The position numbers were made by a program, and so were the translations under genes. A model generated the notes under the pieces. That model did not search any database, was not told the DNA's origin, and saw only the letters and a list, made by a program, of their open reading frames with translations. A stretch of DNA of 64,000 bases from Nitrospirota bacterium (lineage in GTDB: Bacteria > Nitrospirota > Thermodesulfovibrionia > Thermodesulfovibrionales > UBA1546), in the NCBI GenBank assembly GCA_009773185.1, contig WPIF01000005.1:1-64000 (forward strand). The letters run 5' to 3'. Of the stretch, positions 26,094-34,420 are shown piece after piece; position 1 is the stretch's first letter; each line of letters starts with the position of its first letter.

Positions 26094-28389
26094 ATATTTG
26101 AAAATATTCAATGCCTTTTTACTTCTTTGTTATTTTATTATTATTCCGAATAATCTTTTTGGTTATGACAATGAAAAAGATGGAGTTCATGAGAGAATCT
26201 CACGAAATGCATGGAAAAAAGCAATACAACAAAGAGATTTTCTTCAAGACTTGGGATTAACAGAAACAGGACTTCTTACAGGTAAAAAGCCAGTGGACTG
26301 GATTGCAGAAGGGAGCAGGGTTGAAGATAATTTACCAAGGCCAAGGCATCATTTCTATGACCCTGTAAGTAAAAAAGGCTTGCATGACACTTGCGGCTTA
26401 CCTTTTATTGGAGGATATCCTTCCCCTAACTGGGCTTTGGGGATTGAAGGCGGCAATGAGTGGGATATTAAGGATGCAAGAAAATATGAATACATAGCCT
26501 TAGCAGGCAAAGATTCCGGCGGAAACATTGTCCAGGATGCTCAAGACGACAATGGAAGAAAAAAATACTTCGGCATGATGTTTAGAGCCTTGGGACAAGT
26601 TATTCACGTGCTTGAAGATTCTGCCCAGCCAGAACACGTAAGAAATGATGCACATGTTTTTCCATGGGATGTAAGTCTCTATGAGAATTATACTTTTGAA
26701 AATGTAAAGGAACTTGATTATACGGGTTATATTTTAGTTAAGCTTCCTTCTTTTTACAGCTATTTTGATACAGGCGATGGAAAAGGTCTTTCAGAATTTA
26801 CGAACAGAAACTTTGTATCTCGAAGCACCAATTTTGATGATAGGGGGTGGTGCAGGCAAAAAGCCGGTATCTATGCTGAACCAACACCAGACTATGCTCA
26901 TGATGAAGACGAAACTGTTCCGCTTCCTGAAGGTGGAACAAAAACATTTGCTGTGCACTATATAGGCAATAAGGTTAATGACAGACTGACAGGTGAGGAG
27001 ATAAGAAACGATTACCTTTCTGCTCTCTCATGGTGGAATTTTGAAACTGAGAGTGAATATAGTGAGAAAGTATATTCCCTAAATGATAAGTGTTACGATT
27101 CGATGGCAAACTTTACAATCCCCCGCGCGGTCGGCTACTCGGCAGGGCTGCTTAATTATTTCTTCAGAGGCGAGATGGATATGGAAAAAGACAAGGACAA
27201 TCCAGACCAATACAACATCAAAAACCTTTCCGGTGAAAGCATGTCCGGCACAGTCAGAGTCTTATACGACGACAAATCAGGCAACAGGAAAGAGGTGTGG
27301 AGCGGCGATTGGGGAACCGGTAGTTCACCCATAAAACCTAAATGTAAAAAATCCGGCGTAACCTTTACAGCGCCGACTGACGCAGAAGAACCCGGCAAAT
27401 ACATCCTTGTGCTTGACAAAGGGAAAATAGGAGAAGAAGAAGGAGCAGTGGCTGGAAAGGTTATTAATACCAACACAATGCCAACCGGCAGCGCTGCGCC
27501 TGCGATAACCGGTTCCAACACCGCAGACGATGGAAACTGCTATGCTGCGGGCAGTGGAACAGGCCCATATCAATGGAGCATCTCAAAAGGAACAATTGAT
27601 GAAAACGGCTGCATAACAATAACAGGCCAATGCGGAACAGCAACAATAACAGTAACAGACGCATGTGGAAATACAGGGACAAGAGACCTGCAACTGCCTG
27701 ACACACTTGAGATAACCGGGCCTGATGCCGGTTGCTATGCCGTAACAGGAACAGGGCCGTACATCTGGGATATTACAAAGGGTTTGATTGATGCCAAAGG
27801 CTGCACAAACCTCAAAGGCCAGTGCGGGCAAGCAACAATAAACGTAACAGACGCAAATGGCTGCACAGGCACAAAAGAACTGAACATACCGGCAGAGGAA
27901 CTCACAATCACCGGTTCGGACACAACAACAAGAAACAGCACAAAACAATACACGGCAACCGGCTGCGGACAGGTAGAGTGGAGTATATCGCCGCTAAACA
28001 AAGGAGCAACAATAACCCAAATTGGCCTTCTCACAACCACCGGCACAGCCTGCGGGTCTTTTACAATAACGGCAAATTGTCCAACCTGCGGAACTTCTGC
28101 AACAAAGGATGTGAGGGTAACGGATGCGGGGATGTGGCTTGATAGAGGGCCTTACCCAGTTACCTGTAAAATTAAGGGAGGTACGTATTGGAGTGGGTGT
28201 ATTGGTGAACTGCAATATAAAGGTAAATACAGGTATGAAGTTAGTTCTGAATGTGTAAACTCAGCCATGATTATATCAGGCGATTGCACATCTTTTGCGT
28301 CTGCTTGTAATTGTCCTCCTCCAGATTATCCTAAAATCTCCATTTTAGTAAGCTGGGCAGACTATTACTGGGAATGGGTATGTCCATGA
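26083..28389 (+). CDS. Exported zinc phospholipase C/S1-P1 nuclease-like protein
   Basis: A 768-residue protein with a signal peptide (FLLLCYFIIIPNNLFG). The N-terminal about 380 residues contain an early His-rich start (VHERISRNAW) and the metal motif QVIHVLEDSAQPEHVRND, resembling the HxxxD...PxH zinc site of phospholipase C and P1-nuclease folds. This fold assignment is inferred. The C-terminus has two Cys-rich repeats (GPYQWSISKGTIDENGC, GPYIWDITKGLIDAKGC) and an Ig-like piece. It overlaps the upstream gene, giving a three-gene secreted cassette; target lipids or nucleic acids are unknown. Confidence 0.7.
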   Translation: MRNRYLKIFNAFLLLCYFIIIPNNLFGYDNEKDGVHERISRNAWKKAIQQRDFLQDLGLTETGLLTGKKPVDWIAEGSRVEDNLPRPRHHFYDPVSKKGLHDTCGLPFIGGYPSPNWALGIEGGNEWDIKDARKYEYIALAGKDSGGNIVQDAQDDNGRKKYFGMMFRALGQVIHVLEDSAQPEHVRNDAHVFPWDVSLYENYTFENVKELDYTGYILVKLPSFYSYFDTGDGKGLSEFTNRNFVSRSTNFDDRGWCRQKAGIYAEPTPDYAHDEDETVPLPEGGTKTFAVHYIGNKVNDRLTGEEIRNDYLSALSWWNFETESEYSEKVYSLNDKCYDSMANFTIPRAVGYSAGLLNYFFRGEMDMEKDKDNPDQYNIKNLSGESMSGTVRVLYDDKSGNRKEVWSGDWGTGSSPIKPKCKKSGVTFTAPTDAEEPGKYILVLDKGKIGEEEGAVAGKVINTNTMPTGSAAPAITGSNTADDGNCYAAGSGTGPYQWSISKGTIDENGCITITGQCGTATITVTDACGNTGTRDLQLPDTLEITGPDAGCYAVTGTGPYIWDITKGLIDAKGCTNLKGQCGQATINVTDANGCTGTKELNIPAEELTITGSDTTTRNSTKQYTATGCGQVEWSISPLNKGATITQIGLLTTTGTACGSFTITANCPTCGTSATKDVRVTDAGMWLDRGPYPVTCKIKGGTYWSGCIGELQYKGKYRYEVSSECVNSAMIISGDCTSFASACNCPPPDYPKISILVSWADYYWEWVCP

Positions 28390-28481
28390 AAACTAAACAA
28401 ATAAAACAGATAATCACTTTCCTCTCAGCCTATCCAAAAGACGTTGTAGAACTTGGAATTGAGGCTTGGAGGACAGAATGA
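28386..28481 (+). CDS. Possible 31-residue ORF coupled to the phospholipase-like gene
   Basis: Its ATG overlaps the previous TGA (ATGA). It encodes MKTKQIKQIITFLSAYPKDV and a short acidic tail. It may be a real microprotein or a leftover of an eroded gene; nothing in the sequence decides this. Confidence 0.3.
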   Translation: MKTKQIKQIITFLSAYPKDVVELGIEAWRTE

Positions 28482-28548
28482 GAGCTAGAACTCTAAAATT
28501 TAAAAATATGTTAATCTTAAACTTTGAATTTCAGAGAGGGGGTAGTTT

Positions 28549-28704
28549 ATGGCGGAAAAACCCAGGATTTTAATTGTTGACGATGAGGCTGTTGAACATG
28601 GGTCGCCGCAGGAAACAAAAAGCAAGAAGGCCGACGATTTCCTTATACCCCCATTACATTTTTGTCCTTACATGCCCCTGAAATTTCCCCAATTTTGCCC
28701 TTGA
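28549..28704 (+). pseudogene. Truncated response regulator start
   Basis: After a GAGGGGG ribosome site the frame begins MAEKPRILIVDDEAV, the standard first strand and acidic pair of a receiver domain. It then leaves homology and ends after 51 codons. This is the 5' stump of a lost regulator. It sits between the surface module and the HU promoter and marks a rearrangement. Apart from this and the small ORF before it, 28390-28800 holds only the duplicated promoter region. Confidence 0.6.
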
Positions 28705-28707
28705 CAA
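28651..28707 (+). repeat. Promoter-proximal direct repeat, right copy
   Basis: This copy of the 22606-22672 block lies directly upstream of the HU gene. It shares CCATTACATTTT, CTGAAATTTCC, CAATTTT and TTGACAA in the same order. Confidence 0.6.
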
Positions 28708-28729
28708 AAAACATTCTTCTTGATAGTGT
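28701..28729 (+). promoter_or_regulatory. Promoter of the HU gene
   Basis: TTGACA (28701-28706) is followed 17 bp later by TAGTGT, a weak -10. The start codon lies about 70 bp downstream behind a GGGGGG-rich ribosome site. Confidence 0.4.
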
Positions 28730-28801
28730 TATTGCAGTTAATTTTGTATGCAGGTTAAAAGTCTTAAACTCTTAACTCAAACAATGAAGGGGGGGAAATA
28801 A

Positions 28802-29074
28802 ATGACGAAGGCGGAGCTTATCGACAAGATAGCTTCAGGTGCAGGGCTCAGCAAAACTGACGCATCAAAGGCGCTTGATTCAACTCTAAATGCAATTAAG
28901 GCATCATTAAAAAAAGGGCAGAAGGTTACGCTTGTGGGATTCGGTACATTCTCGGTCTCAAAGCGCAAGGCAAGGAAGGGACGCAACCCGAGGACAGGTC
29001 AGGCGATAAATATTCCGGCAGGGAAGGTGCCTAAGTTTACATCCGGCAAGGCATTCAAAGACGCTATTAAATAA
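28802..29074 (+). CDS. hup: HU/IHF-family DNA-binding protein
   Basis: HU bends and compacts DNA as a dimer. The 90-residue protein has the family pattern: [29 protein letters not shown], and the closing [15 protein letters not shown]. The length is exactly typical. It is monocistronic, with its own promoter and an intrinsic terminator. HU and IHF are close relatives; the arm sequence fits HU better. Confidence 0.95.
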   Translation: MTKAELIDKIASGAGLSKTDASKALDSTLNAIKASLKKGQKVTLVGFGTFSVSKRKARKGRNPRTGQAINIPAGKVPKFTSGKAFKDAIK

Positions 29075-29099
29075 CGCAGTCATAGATACCTGAATTAGA

Positions 29100-29131
29100 G
29101 GGGGCAGTTTCAAGACTGCTCCTTTTATTTT
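29100..29131 (+). terminator. Intrinsic terminator of the HU gene
   Basis: GGGGCAGT and ACTGCTCC pair around TTCAAG and are followed by TTTTATTTTTT. It overlaps the 3' end of the convergent minus-strand gene. Confidence 0.85.
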
Positions 29132-29430
29132 TTGAATAAATCATCAAATCTTTTTTTTGTGTTGTCTGTTTCTTTCGACGACGCTGCTTCTCCTGTTTCT
29201 TTTCGCCTTGGCGAATCTTCGGTAAACACAAAGTAGTCGCAGAAATTTGCCTTATCCCTTGTCCTCTGAAATTCTGCCTTTGGTTCAAGACATTTATTAT
29301 GGGATGTCATGGAGTAAAATCTGCAGTTCAGGCATATATGCAGATCTCCTCCACATTCAGGGCATGCGGACTTTCGTGAGAAGTATTTATCAACCTCTAT
29401 ATTTTTTTTGCATAATGCACAGGCCTTCAC
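29125..29430 (-). CDS. Zn-ribbon protein of unknown function
   Basis: A 101-residue soluble protein with CALCKKN near the N-terminus, then CPECGGDLHICLNCRFY, so two Cys pairs probably hold zinc. A conserved-looking segment, NKCLEPKAE then DKANFCDYFVF, follows. The C-terminal third is charged and disordered. Its start overlaps the stop of the upstream nucleotidyltransferase gene (ATGA), which suggests co-expression with tRNA or RNA metabolism. The function is unknown. Confidence 0.75.
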   Translation of the reverse strand: MKACALCKKNIEVDKYFSRKSACPECGGDLHICLNCRFYSMTSHNKCLEPKAEFQRTRDKANFCDYFVFTEDSPRRKETGEAASSKETDNTKKRFDDLFKK

Positions 29431-32042
29431 TGGCCCACCACCTTTAATTTCCCCCTGATGAACCTCTCTTCATCTTCCCTGCCTTTCACCAGCCCTCTGA
29501 GCTTCTCGTCAAGAAGTTCCTCAAGGAGTATTGAATAAACAGGCCCGGGCTGAACCCCCATTTTTTTCAGGTCATCCCCTTTCAAAACCGGCCTTATCTT
29601 TCTCAGCTCTATAAGATATTGCGATATTGATTTCTGTTTTTGTTTATCCCTGCTGACAGCCATGGAAAATAAAAGCACTTCAAGGCTAATGCCGCTGAGG
29701 AGATGATATAAATCAACAGGATTATTCAATGGCAGCCTTCTCAGCACATCCTTTGACTGAGCTATGCCTTTTATTATCAGCTCGCTTACTTTAGGAGCAG
29801 CAGACAACCTTTCAATGGCATCCTTAATTTCTGCCTCATTGAGGCCTGATAGCAGAGCCATCAGATAGAGCGCCCCTCTGTCAGGACTTTCTTCAAGAAA
29901 AAGAAGGTTAAACCATGCGCGGGTTTCGAACATTGACTGGAGCGTTGATTCAAGCTCGCTGCTGAATGCAAGGTTCGGATGTATCACCTTCAACAGGCCT
30001 AGTTCTGAAAGCCTCCTGAGCGTCTTTACCGGTTCTGTCTCATTAAATGCAAGCAGAAGCTCTTCATACAGCCTTGTCCCTGAGAGCCTGTTAAACAGAT
30101 TCATCTTGATGGTTGATTTAATCAGATTCTCTGTATGCTTGCTCAGCTTGAAACCAAACCTCTCGGAGAATCTCACCGCCCTGAACGCCCTTGTCGGGTC
30201 CTCAATAAAACTAAGGTTGTGTATAACCCTTAAGGTCTTTTCCCTTAAATCGCGCTGCCCTCCGAAAAAATCCATCAATAATCCGAAATCTTTAATGTTG
30301 AGTTTCACGGCAAGCGTATTTATTGTGAAATCCCTTCGATAAAGGTCTTTTTTTATAGACGACGTCTCTACCGTAGGAAGGGCTGCCGGGGATTCATAAT
30401 ACTCTGTCCTTGCACTTGCTACATCAAGTTTAAGTTTATCTGCAATAATCTTTGCCGTGCCAAATCTGTCATGGGTCCTTACCTTTGCATGCAGCCTCTC
30501 GCCCAATACTTTAGCAAATGAAATACCGTCGCCCTCCACAACAATATCTATGTCAAGATTTTGCTCTCCCCTCAGCAAATCCCTGACCGAGCCGCCAACA
30601 AGGTATGCATTAATCCCGGCCTGGTCTGCCACCTCTCCTGAAAGTTTCAGCAGGTCATATATCAGGGGGGGGAACTTTTCTCTCAGCAGCAGGGCAATAT
30701 TTCTTCCAATGGATGGCTTTTCTTTTGCCTCGGATTTTTCGAGCCTGCTGCGCCTTAAAAATTCCTCGTACAAGGTCCTGAGAAGGTCTGTCCTTGTTAT
30801 CGCGCCTGTAATCTTTTCTTTTTCTATTACAGGCATAAACCTCTGATTCTGCTCTATCATCATAATCTCTATCTCTCTTATAGCTGTATCAGGGCTGACC
30901 GTTGCTGCATCAGTTGTACAGAAATCTATCGCCTTGCTTTTGCCAAGGCCGTGGAAGAGGGCCTTTTCAATTATTTCCCTTGATATCAGGCCAAAATATT
31001 TCCCGTTTTTTATAATGGGCAGGACATTCACCCCGTACTTGGTCATTATTGTCTCTATCTCCTTTATTGTGCTGTCCCAGTCTGTACTGACCACAGGACT
31101 TGTCATGATATCAGCCGCGACCTTATCAGGTTTCACGTTTTCCGATATAATCCTCGCAAGCCTTTCATCAAGCATCTCAAGAGACGCCTCCTTAATAGTT
31201 GCAGCGGCCGCTGTGGGATGTCCTCCTCCGCCAAATTCTTTCATCACATCCGCAACATTGAGTTCAGGCACACGGCTTCTTGCAACCATAAGTATCTTGC
31301 CTTCCATGCTCAGAAGCACAAACAGGGCATCAATGTCTTCCATATCCATTATCCTGTGGGCAAGATGGGCTGCATCGCCAAGGTAGCTTTCACGGGAAGC
31401 CTTTGCTGTTTTTATCCTTACCCCCCTGATAATCATCTCCCTTGATGACTGCACAAGTTCGTTAAGAAGATCCAGCTCCTCACGGCTCAGCTCCAGCCTG
31501 AGAAAACTGGAGACAATATTAAGGTTTGCTCCGCGTTTGATAAGATATGCAACTGCAAGAAGGTCCCGCTCTGTTGTAGACGGAAAAAGCAGCGAGCCTG
31601 TTTCCTCATAAATGCCAAGACACAGAATAGTCGCCTCCATCGGTGAAGGGTGGAGCTTTCTGGTTTTTAATATCTCTGAAAATATAGTGGCTGTTGCCCC
31701 AACTTCTTCGATGACTTCCATGCTGCCATGTATATCTTCCTTTGCAAGAGGATGGTGGTCATAAATATGTATATCCATGCCTGGTTTGGATATTATCTCT
31801 GCAAACTGCCCTATCCTGTCCGGAGTTTTCGTATCAACGATGATCAGACGTTTGATATCTGCGGGATCAATGTCCCTGATGCGCTTAATCTCAACCGGTT
31901 TGAATGCCTCTATGAAGTCTCTGAGCTTTTTTTCCTGGGAGCCCGCGAATACTATATCTGCTTCCGGATAGAGTTTCTTTGCAGCGACCATCGAGGCAAG
32001 GGAATCAAAATCAGCATTTATATGGGAAGTGATTATCTCCAC
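29427..32042 (-). CDS. DHH-CBS-tRNA nucleotidyltransferase fusion
   Basis: The 871-residue protein joins a DHH phosphoesterase (SHINADFDSLA, and DHH at residues 95-97, with GGGGHP as the DHHA1 motif), two CBS domains (about 310-430), and a class II nucleotidyltransferase with LVGGSVRDLL and DIDIVVEGDG plus the RNA-binding C-terminus. This architecture is known from A-adding or CCA-adding enzymes of Nitrospirota, Deinococcus and delta-type bacteria. It finishes or repairs tRNA 3' ends. The DHH part may act as a nuclease or nanoRNase-like domain. Confidence 0.9.
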   Translation of the reverse strand: MEIITSHINADFDSLASMVAAKKLYPEADIVFAGSQEKKLRDFIEAFKPVEIKRIRDIDPADIKRLIIVDTKTPDRIGQFAEIISKPGMDIHIYDHHPLAKEDIHGSMEVIEEVGATATIFSEILKTRKLHPSPMEATILCLGIYEETGSLLFPSTTERDLLAVAYLIKRGANLNIVSSFLRLELSREELDLLNELVQSSREMIIRGVRIKTAKASRESYLGDAAHLAHRIMDMEDIDALFVLLSMEGKILMVARSRVPELNVADVMKEFGGGGHPTAAAATIKEASLEMLDERLARIISENVKPDKVAADIMTSPVVSTDWDSTIKEIETIMTKYGVNVLPIIKNGKYFGLISREIIEKALFHGLGKSKAIDFCTTDAATVSPDTAIREIEIMMIEQNQRFMPVIEKEKITGAITRTDLLRTLYEEFLRRSRLEKSEAKEKPSIGRNIALLLREKFPPLIYDLLKLSGEVADQAGINAYLVGGSVRDLLRGEQNLDIDIVVEGDGISFAKVLGERLHAKVRTHDRFGTAKIIADKLKLDVASARTEYYESPAALPTVETSSIKKDLYRRDFTINTLAVKLNIKDFGLLMDFFGGQRDLREKTLRVIHNLSFIEDPTRAFRAVRFSERFGFKLSKHTENLIKSTIKMNLFNRLSGTRLYEELLLAFNETEPVKTLRRLSELGLLKVIHPNLAFSSELESTLQSMFETRAWFNLLFLEESPDRGALYLMALLSGLNEAEIKDAIERLSAAPKVSELIIKGIAQSKDVLRRLPLNNPVDLYHLLSGISLEVLLFSMAVSRDKQKQKSISQYLIELRKIRPVLKGDDLKKMGVQPGPVYSILLEELLDEKLRGLVKGREDEERFIRGKLKVVGQ

Positions 32043-32048
32043 AATGCG

Positions 32049-33458
32049 CTATGCGCTTCTTTGGTCCCATGCCCTGATCTGGTCTCTGCCGCTGTTTTTC
32101 GCAGTAAATAAGGCATTGTCAGCAAAGGTTATCAGGTCATCCTGTGTTTTTATTTTCTTATGCGGGTAAGAAGCTACTCCTATGCTCGCCGTGATTCCTT
32201 TCTTGTTTTTCAGCGACTTGAACCTGTGTTCCTTTATAACATATCTCAGCCTTTCAGCCTCTGCTATGGCCCCTTTGTCAGAGGTCTGGGCCAGAAGCAT
32301 TATAAATTCTTCTCCCCCATACCTTGCAAATACATCGCTCTTTCTTGTATGTTTTTTTACGAATTGCGCAAACTCTCTTAAGACCATATCTCCGACCCTA
32401 TGCCCATAGGTATCATTTACCTTTTTGAAGTAATCAATGTCAAACATGATGCAGGAAAGAGGAGCCTTATATCTCTGTGCCCTGCTGAATTCTCCTTCAA
32501 GCCTGTGATAGAAATACCTGATATTGTATACGCCTGTAAGATAATCAGTTATAGCGAATTTCTCCAGTTTTGTCTTTTCGGTTTCAAGTTTTTCATAAAT
32601 AAACGCATTATACAGGGCATTAGTTGCAGCATTGGCAATGGCATTACAAAGCCTTATCTCCCTTTCCGTAAAGGTATGGCCTGCCCTTGAAGTCCTCAGG
32701 AATAATGTGCCGATAACCTCGTTCCTGAAAATGATAGGGATAACCACGATAGAACGAATCCCCAGAGGTGCAAGGACAGGCCTGACTTTTCTAAGCAAGG
32801 GGTCTTTCAATGCGTCCTTTACAAACACAGTGCTTCTGCTGCTGAGGGCCTTTCTTATCTCAGGATATTTTTTCAGTTCTAATTTTATATTTGTTGTCTT
32901 GGGGTCTTCAAAGGAGGAAATTACGTAGGCATTCCTCTTTTCTTCACAGGGTATGCTGATCATGGAACATCTTGTCACGTCAATGAGTTCTGCTATCTTT
33001 TTTACGACAAAATATAATACCTCCTTAGGGTCAAGCGTTGAAGAGACAAGATAGGTCAAATCAACTATTGTCTCTAACTCCTTTTTATCCCTGCAGATAT
33101 TTTCTATCCAGCCTCTTTTCTCTATGGCAATCTTAAGCTTATGCTCAAAATCTTCTTCATGAAAGGGGCTGATAAGGTAGATATCAATATCCCGCTCCAT
33201 AATAGAGCGGATACCCCTGGTTATATCCCCTGCTACCATTGCTATTACAGGGCATCCCGTATCTGCAAAGTTAATTTTTCCGGTCTTGACTGAACTTCCA
33301 ACAATGAGGGCAGCGGCTTTTTTCTTGTTGAGCTCTTCCAGCAGTGACTTCTCGTCTTTTATAAAGATTGCAGAGTAATCATTCCGCTTCTTAAAAAAGT
33401 TTCTTAGAAATCCGAGGCTTCCCTCGTTTTTCTCGTATATGACTATCTCTTTTCCCAT
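32049..33458 (-). CDS. Diguanylate cyclase with GAF domain
   Basis: GGDEF proteins make c-di-GMP. The active-site motif is GGEEF, with an RKSD inhibitory I-site five residues before it, so product inhibition is expected. A GAF domain (about residues 140-300) precedes it. The N-terminal 120 residues resemble a receiver fold but lack the usual phospho-Asp region, so it is probably not phosphorylated. I prefer the ATG at 33458 over the upstream TTG. The c-di-GMP made here could serve the MshEN proteins of the pilus block. Confidence 0.9.
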   Translation of the reverse strand: MGKEIVIYEKNEGSLGFLRNFFKKRNDYSAIFIKDEKSLLEELNKKKAAALIVGSSVKTGKINFADTGCPVIAMVAGDITRGIRSIMERDIDIYLISPFHEEDFEHKLKIAIEKRGWIENICRDKKELETIVDLTYLVSSTLDPKEVLYFVVKKIAELIDVTRCSMISIPCEEKRNAYVISSFEDPKTTNIKLELKKYPEIRKALSSRSTVFVKDALKDPLLRKVRPVLAPLGIRSIVVIPIIFRNEVIGTLFLRTSRAGHTFTEREIRLCNAIANAATNALYNAFIYEKLETEKTKLEKFAITDYLTGVYNIRYFYHRLEGEFSRAQRYKAPLSCIMFDIDYFKKVNDTYGHRVGDMVLREFAQFVKKHTRKSDVFARYGGEEFIMLLAQTSDKGAIAEAERLRYVIKEHRFKSLKNKKGITASIGVASYPHKKIKTQDDLITFADNALFTAKNSGRDQIRAWDQRSA

Positions 33459-33568
33459 GGTTTCTTTATGAGTATGGCAATATTCTACCAAATTCTGCCG
33501 GAAATTTTCACTAAGGACAAAATTAACCCTAAAAACGGGGCGCGGATGGCTGAAACATCTTTTGGAAG

Positions 33569-34420
33569 TTAAGGCGCCAGCATATACTTTATCTTTACAG
33601 CCGGCAACACATCAGATAATTCTTTTGGGAATTTGCCTCTCAGTATATCAATTATTGAAAAACTCTCTTTTTTGCTTACCACTTCAGGTTCTCCCTTTAT
33701 CCCTGCAAGTTTCGCAGCAACATTTATAGCATCCTCAAGGCTGCCAAGTTCATCAACAAGCCCTATTTCAAGCGCCTGCCTGCCTGTGAATATCCTGCCG
33801 TCAGCGAGTTCTTTTATATCATCAAGAGGCATGTTCTTCCTTCCTTCTGAGACAGCCTTTATAAATTGTTCATGCACATCGTCAAGCACGCCCTGCAGTA
33901 TTACCCTTTCCTCTGTACCCATCTTTCTGAAGGCCGATGCAAGGTCCTTGTGCCTGCCGCTCTTTATCACTTCTGTCTTCACCCCGATTTTATCCATCAG
34001 TCCTTCTATATTAGGAATCTCCATTATCACGCCGATAGAGCCTGTCAATGTCCCTGGATTTGCGATTATCCTGTTGGCAGGGGCCGAGATATAATAGCCG
34101 CCGGAGGCCGCAACAGAACCCATTGATACAATGACCTTCTTTTTTAAGGTTGCCTTCTTAACCTCTTCGTATATCTCCTGTGAGGGGGCAACAGCGCCCC
34201 CCGGGCTGTCTACACGGAGCACTATAGCCTTTACTGAAGGGTCTTTGATATAGCCCTTTATTTCATCAACAGAATTTTTGGAATCCATTATCGGGCCCTC
34301 GATGCGCACAACTGCCACTTTTTCTCCAATATGGACATTTTTCTGGAAGAGGGTAAACAGCACACTGGCTATTATCAGCAGTATCAGAAATCCTGAAATG
34401 AAGAGACAGGCCTTTTTCAC
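33569..34420 (-). CDS. sppA: Signal peptide peptidase SppA, short form
   Basis: A 283-residue SppA of the single-domain type. It has one N-terminal membrane helix, VDSPGGAV, the nucleophile region SMGSVAASGGYYIS, and the catalytic Lys area TEVIKSGRHKD. It clears cleaved signal peptides from the inner membrane. Its start overlaps the stop of the S1 gene (ATGA), making it the last gene of the long aromatic/lipid/translation operon. Confidence 0.93.
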   Translation of the reverse strand: MKKACLFISGFLILLIIASVLFTLFQKNVHIGEKVAVVRIEGPIMDSKNSVDEIKGYIKDPSVKAIVLRVDSPGGAVAPSQEIYEEVKKATLKKKVIVSMGSVAASGGYYISAPANRIIANPGTLTGSIGVIMEIPNIEGLMDKIGVKTEVIKSGRHKDLASAFRKMGTEERVILQGVLDDVHEQFIKAVSEGRKNMPLDDIKELADGRIFTGRQALEIGLVDELGSLEDAINVAAKLAGIKGEPEVVSKKESFSIIDILRGKFPKELSDVLPAVKIKYMLAP

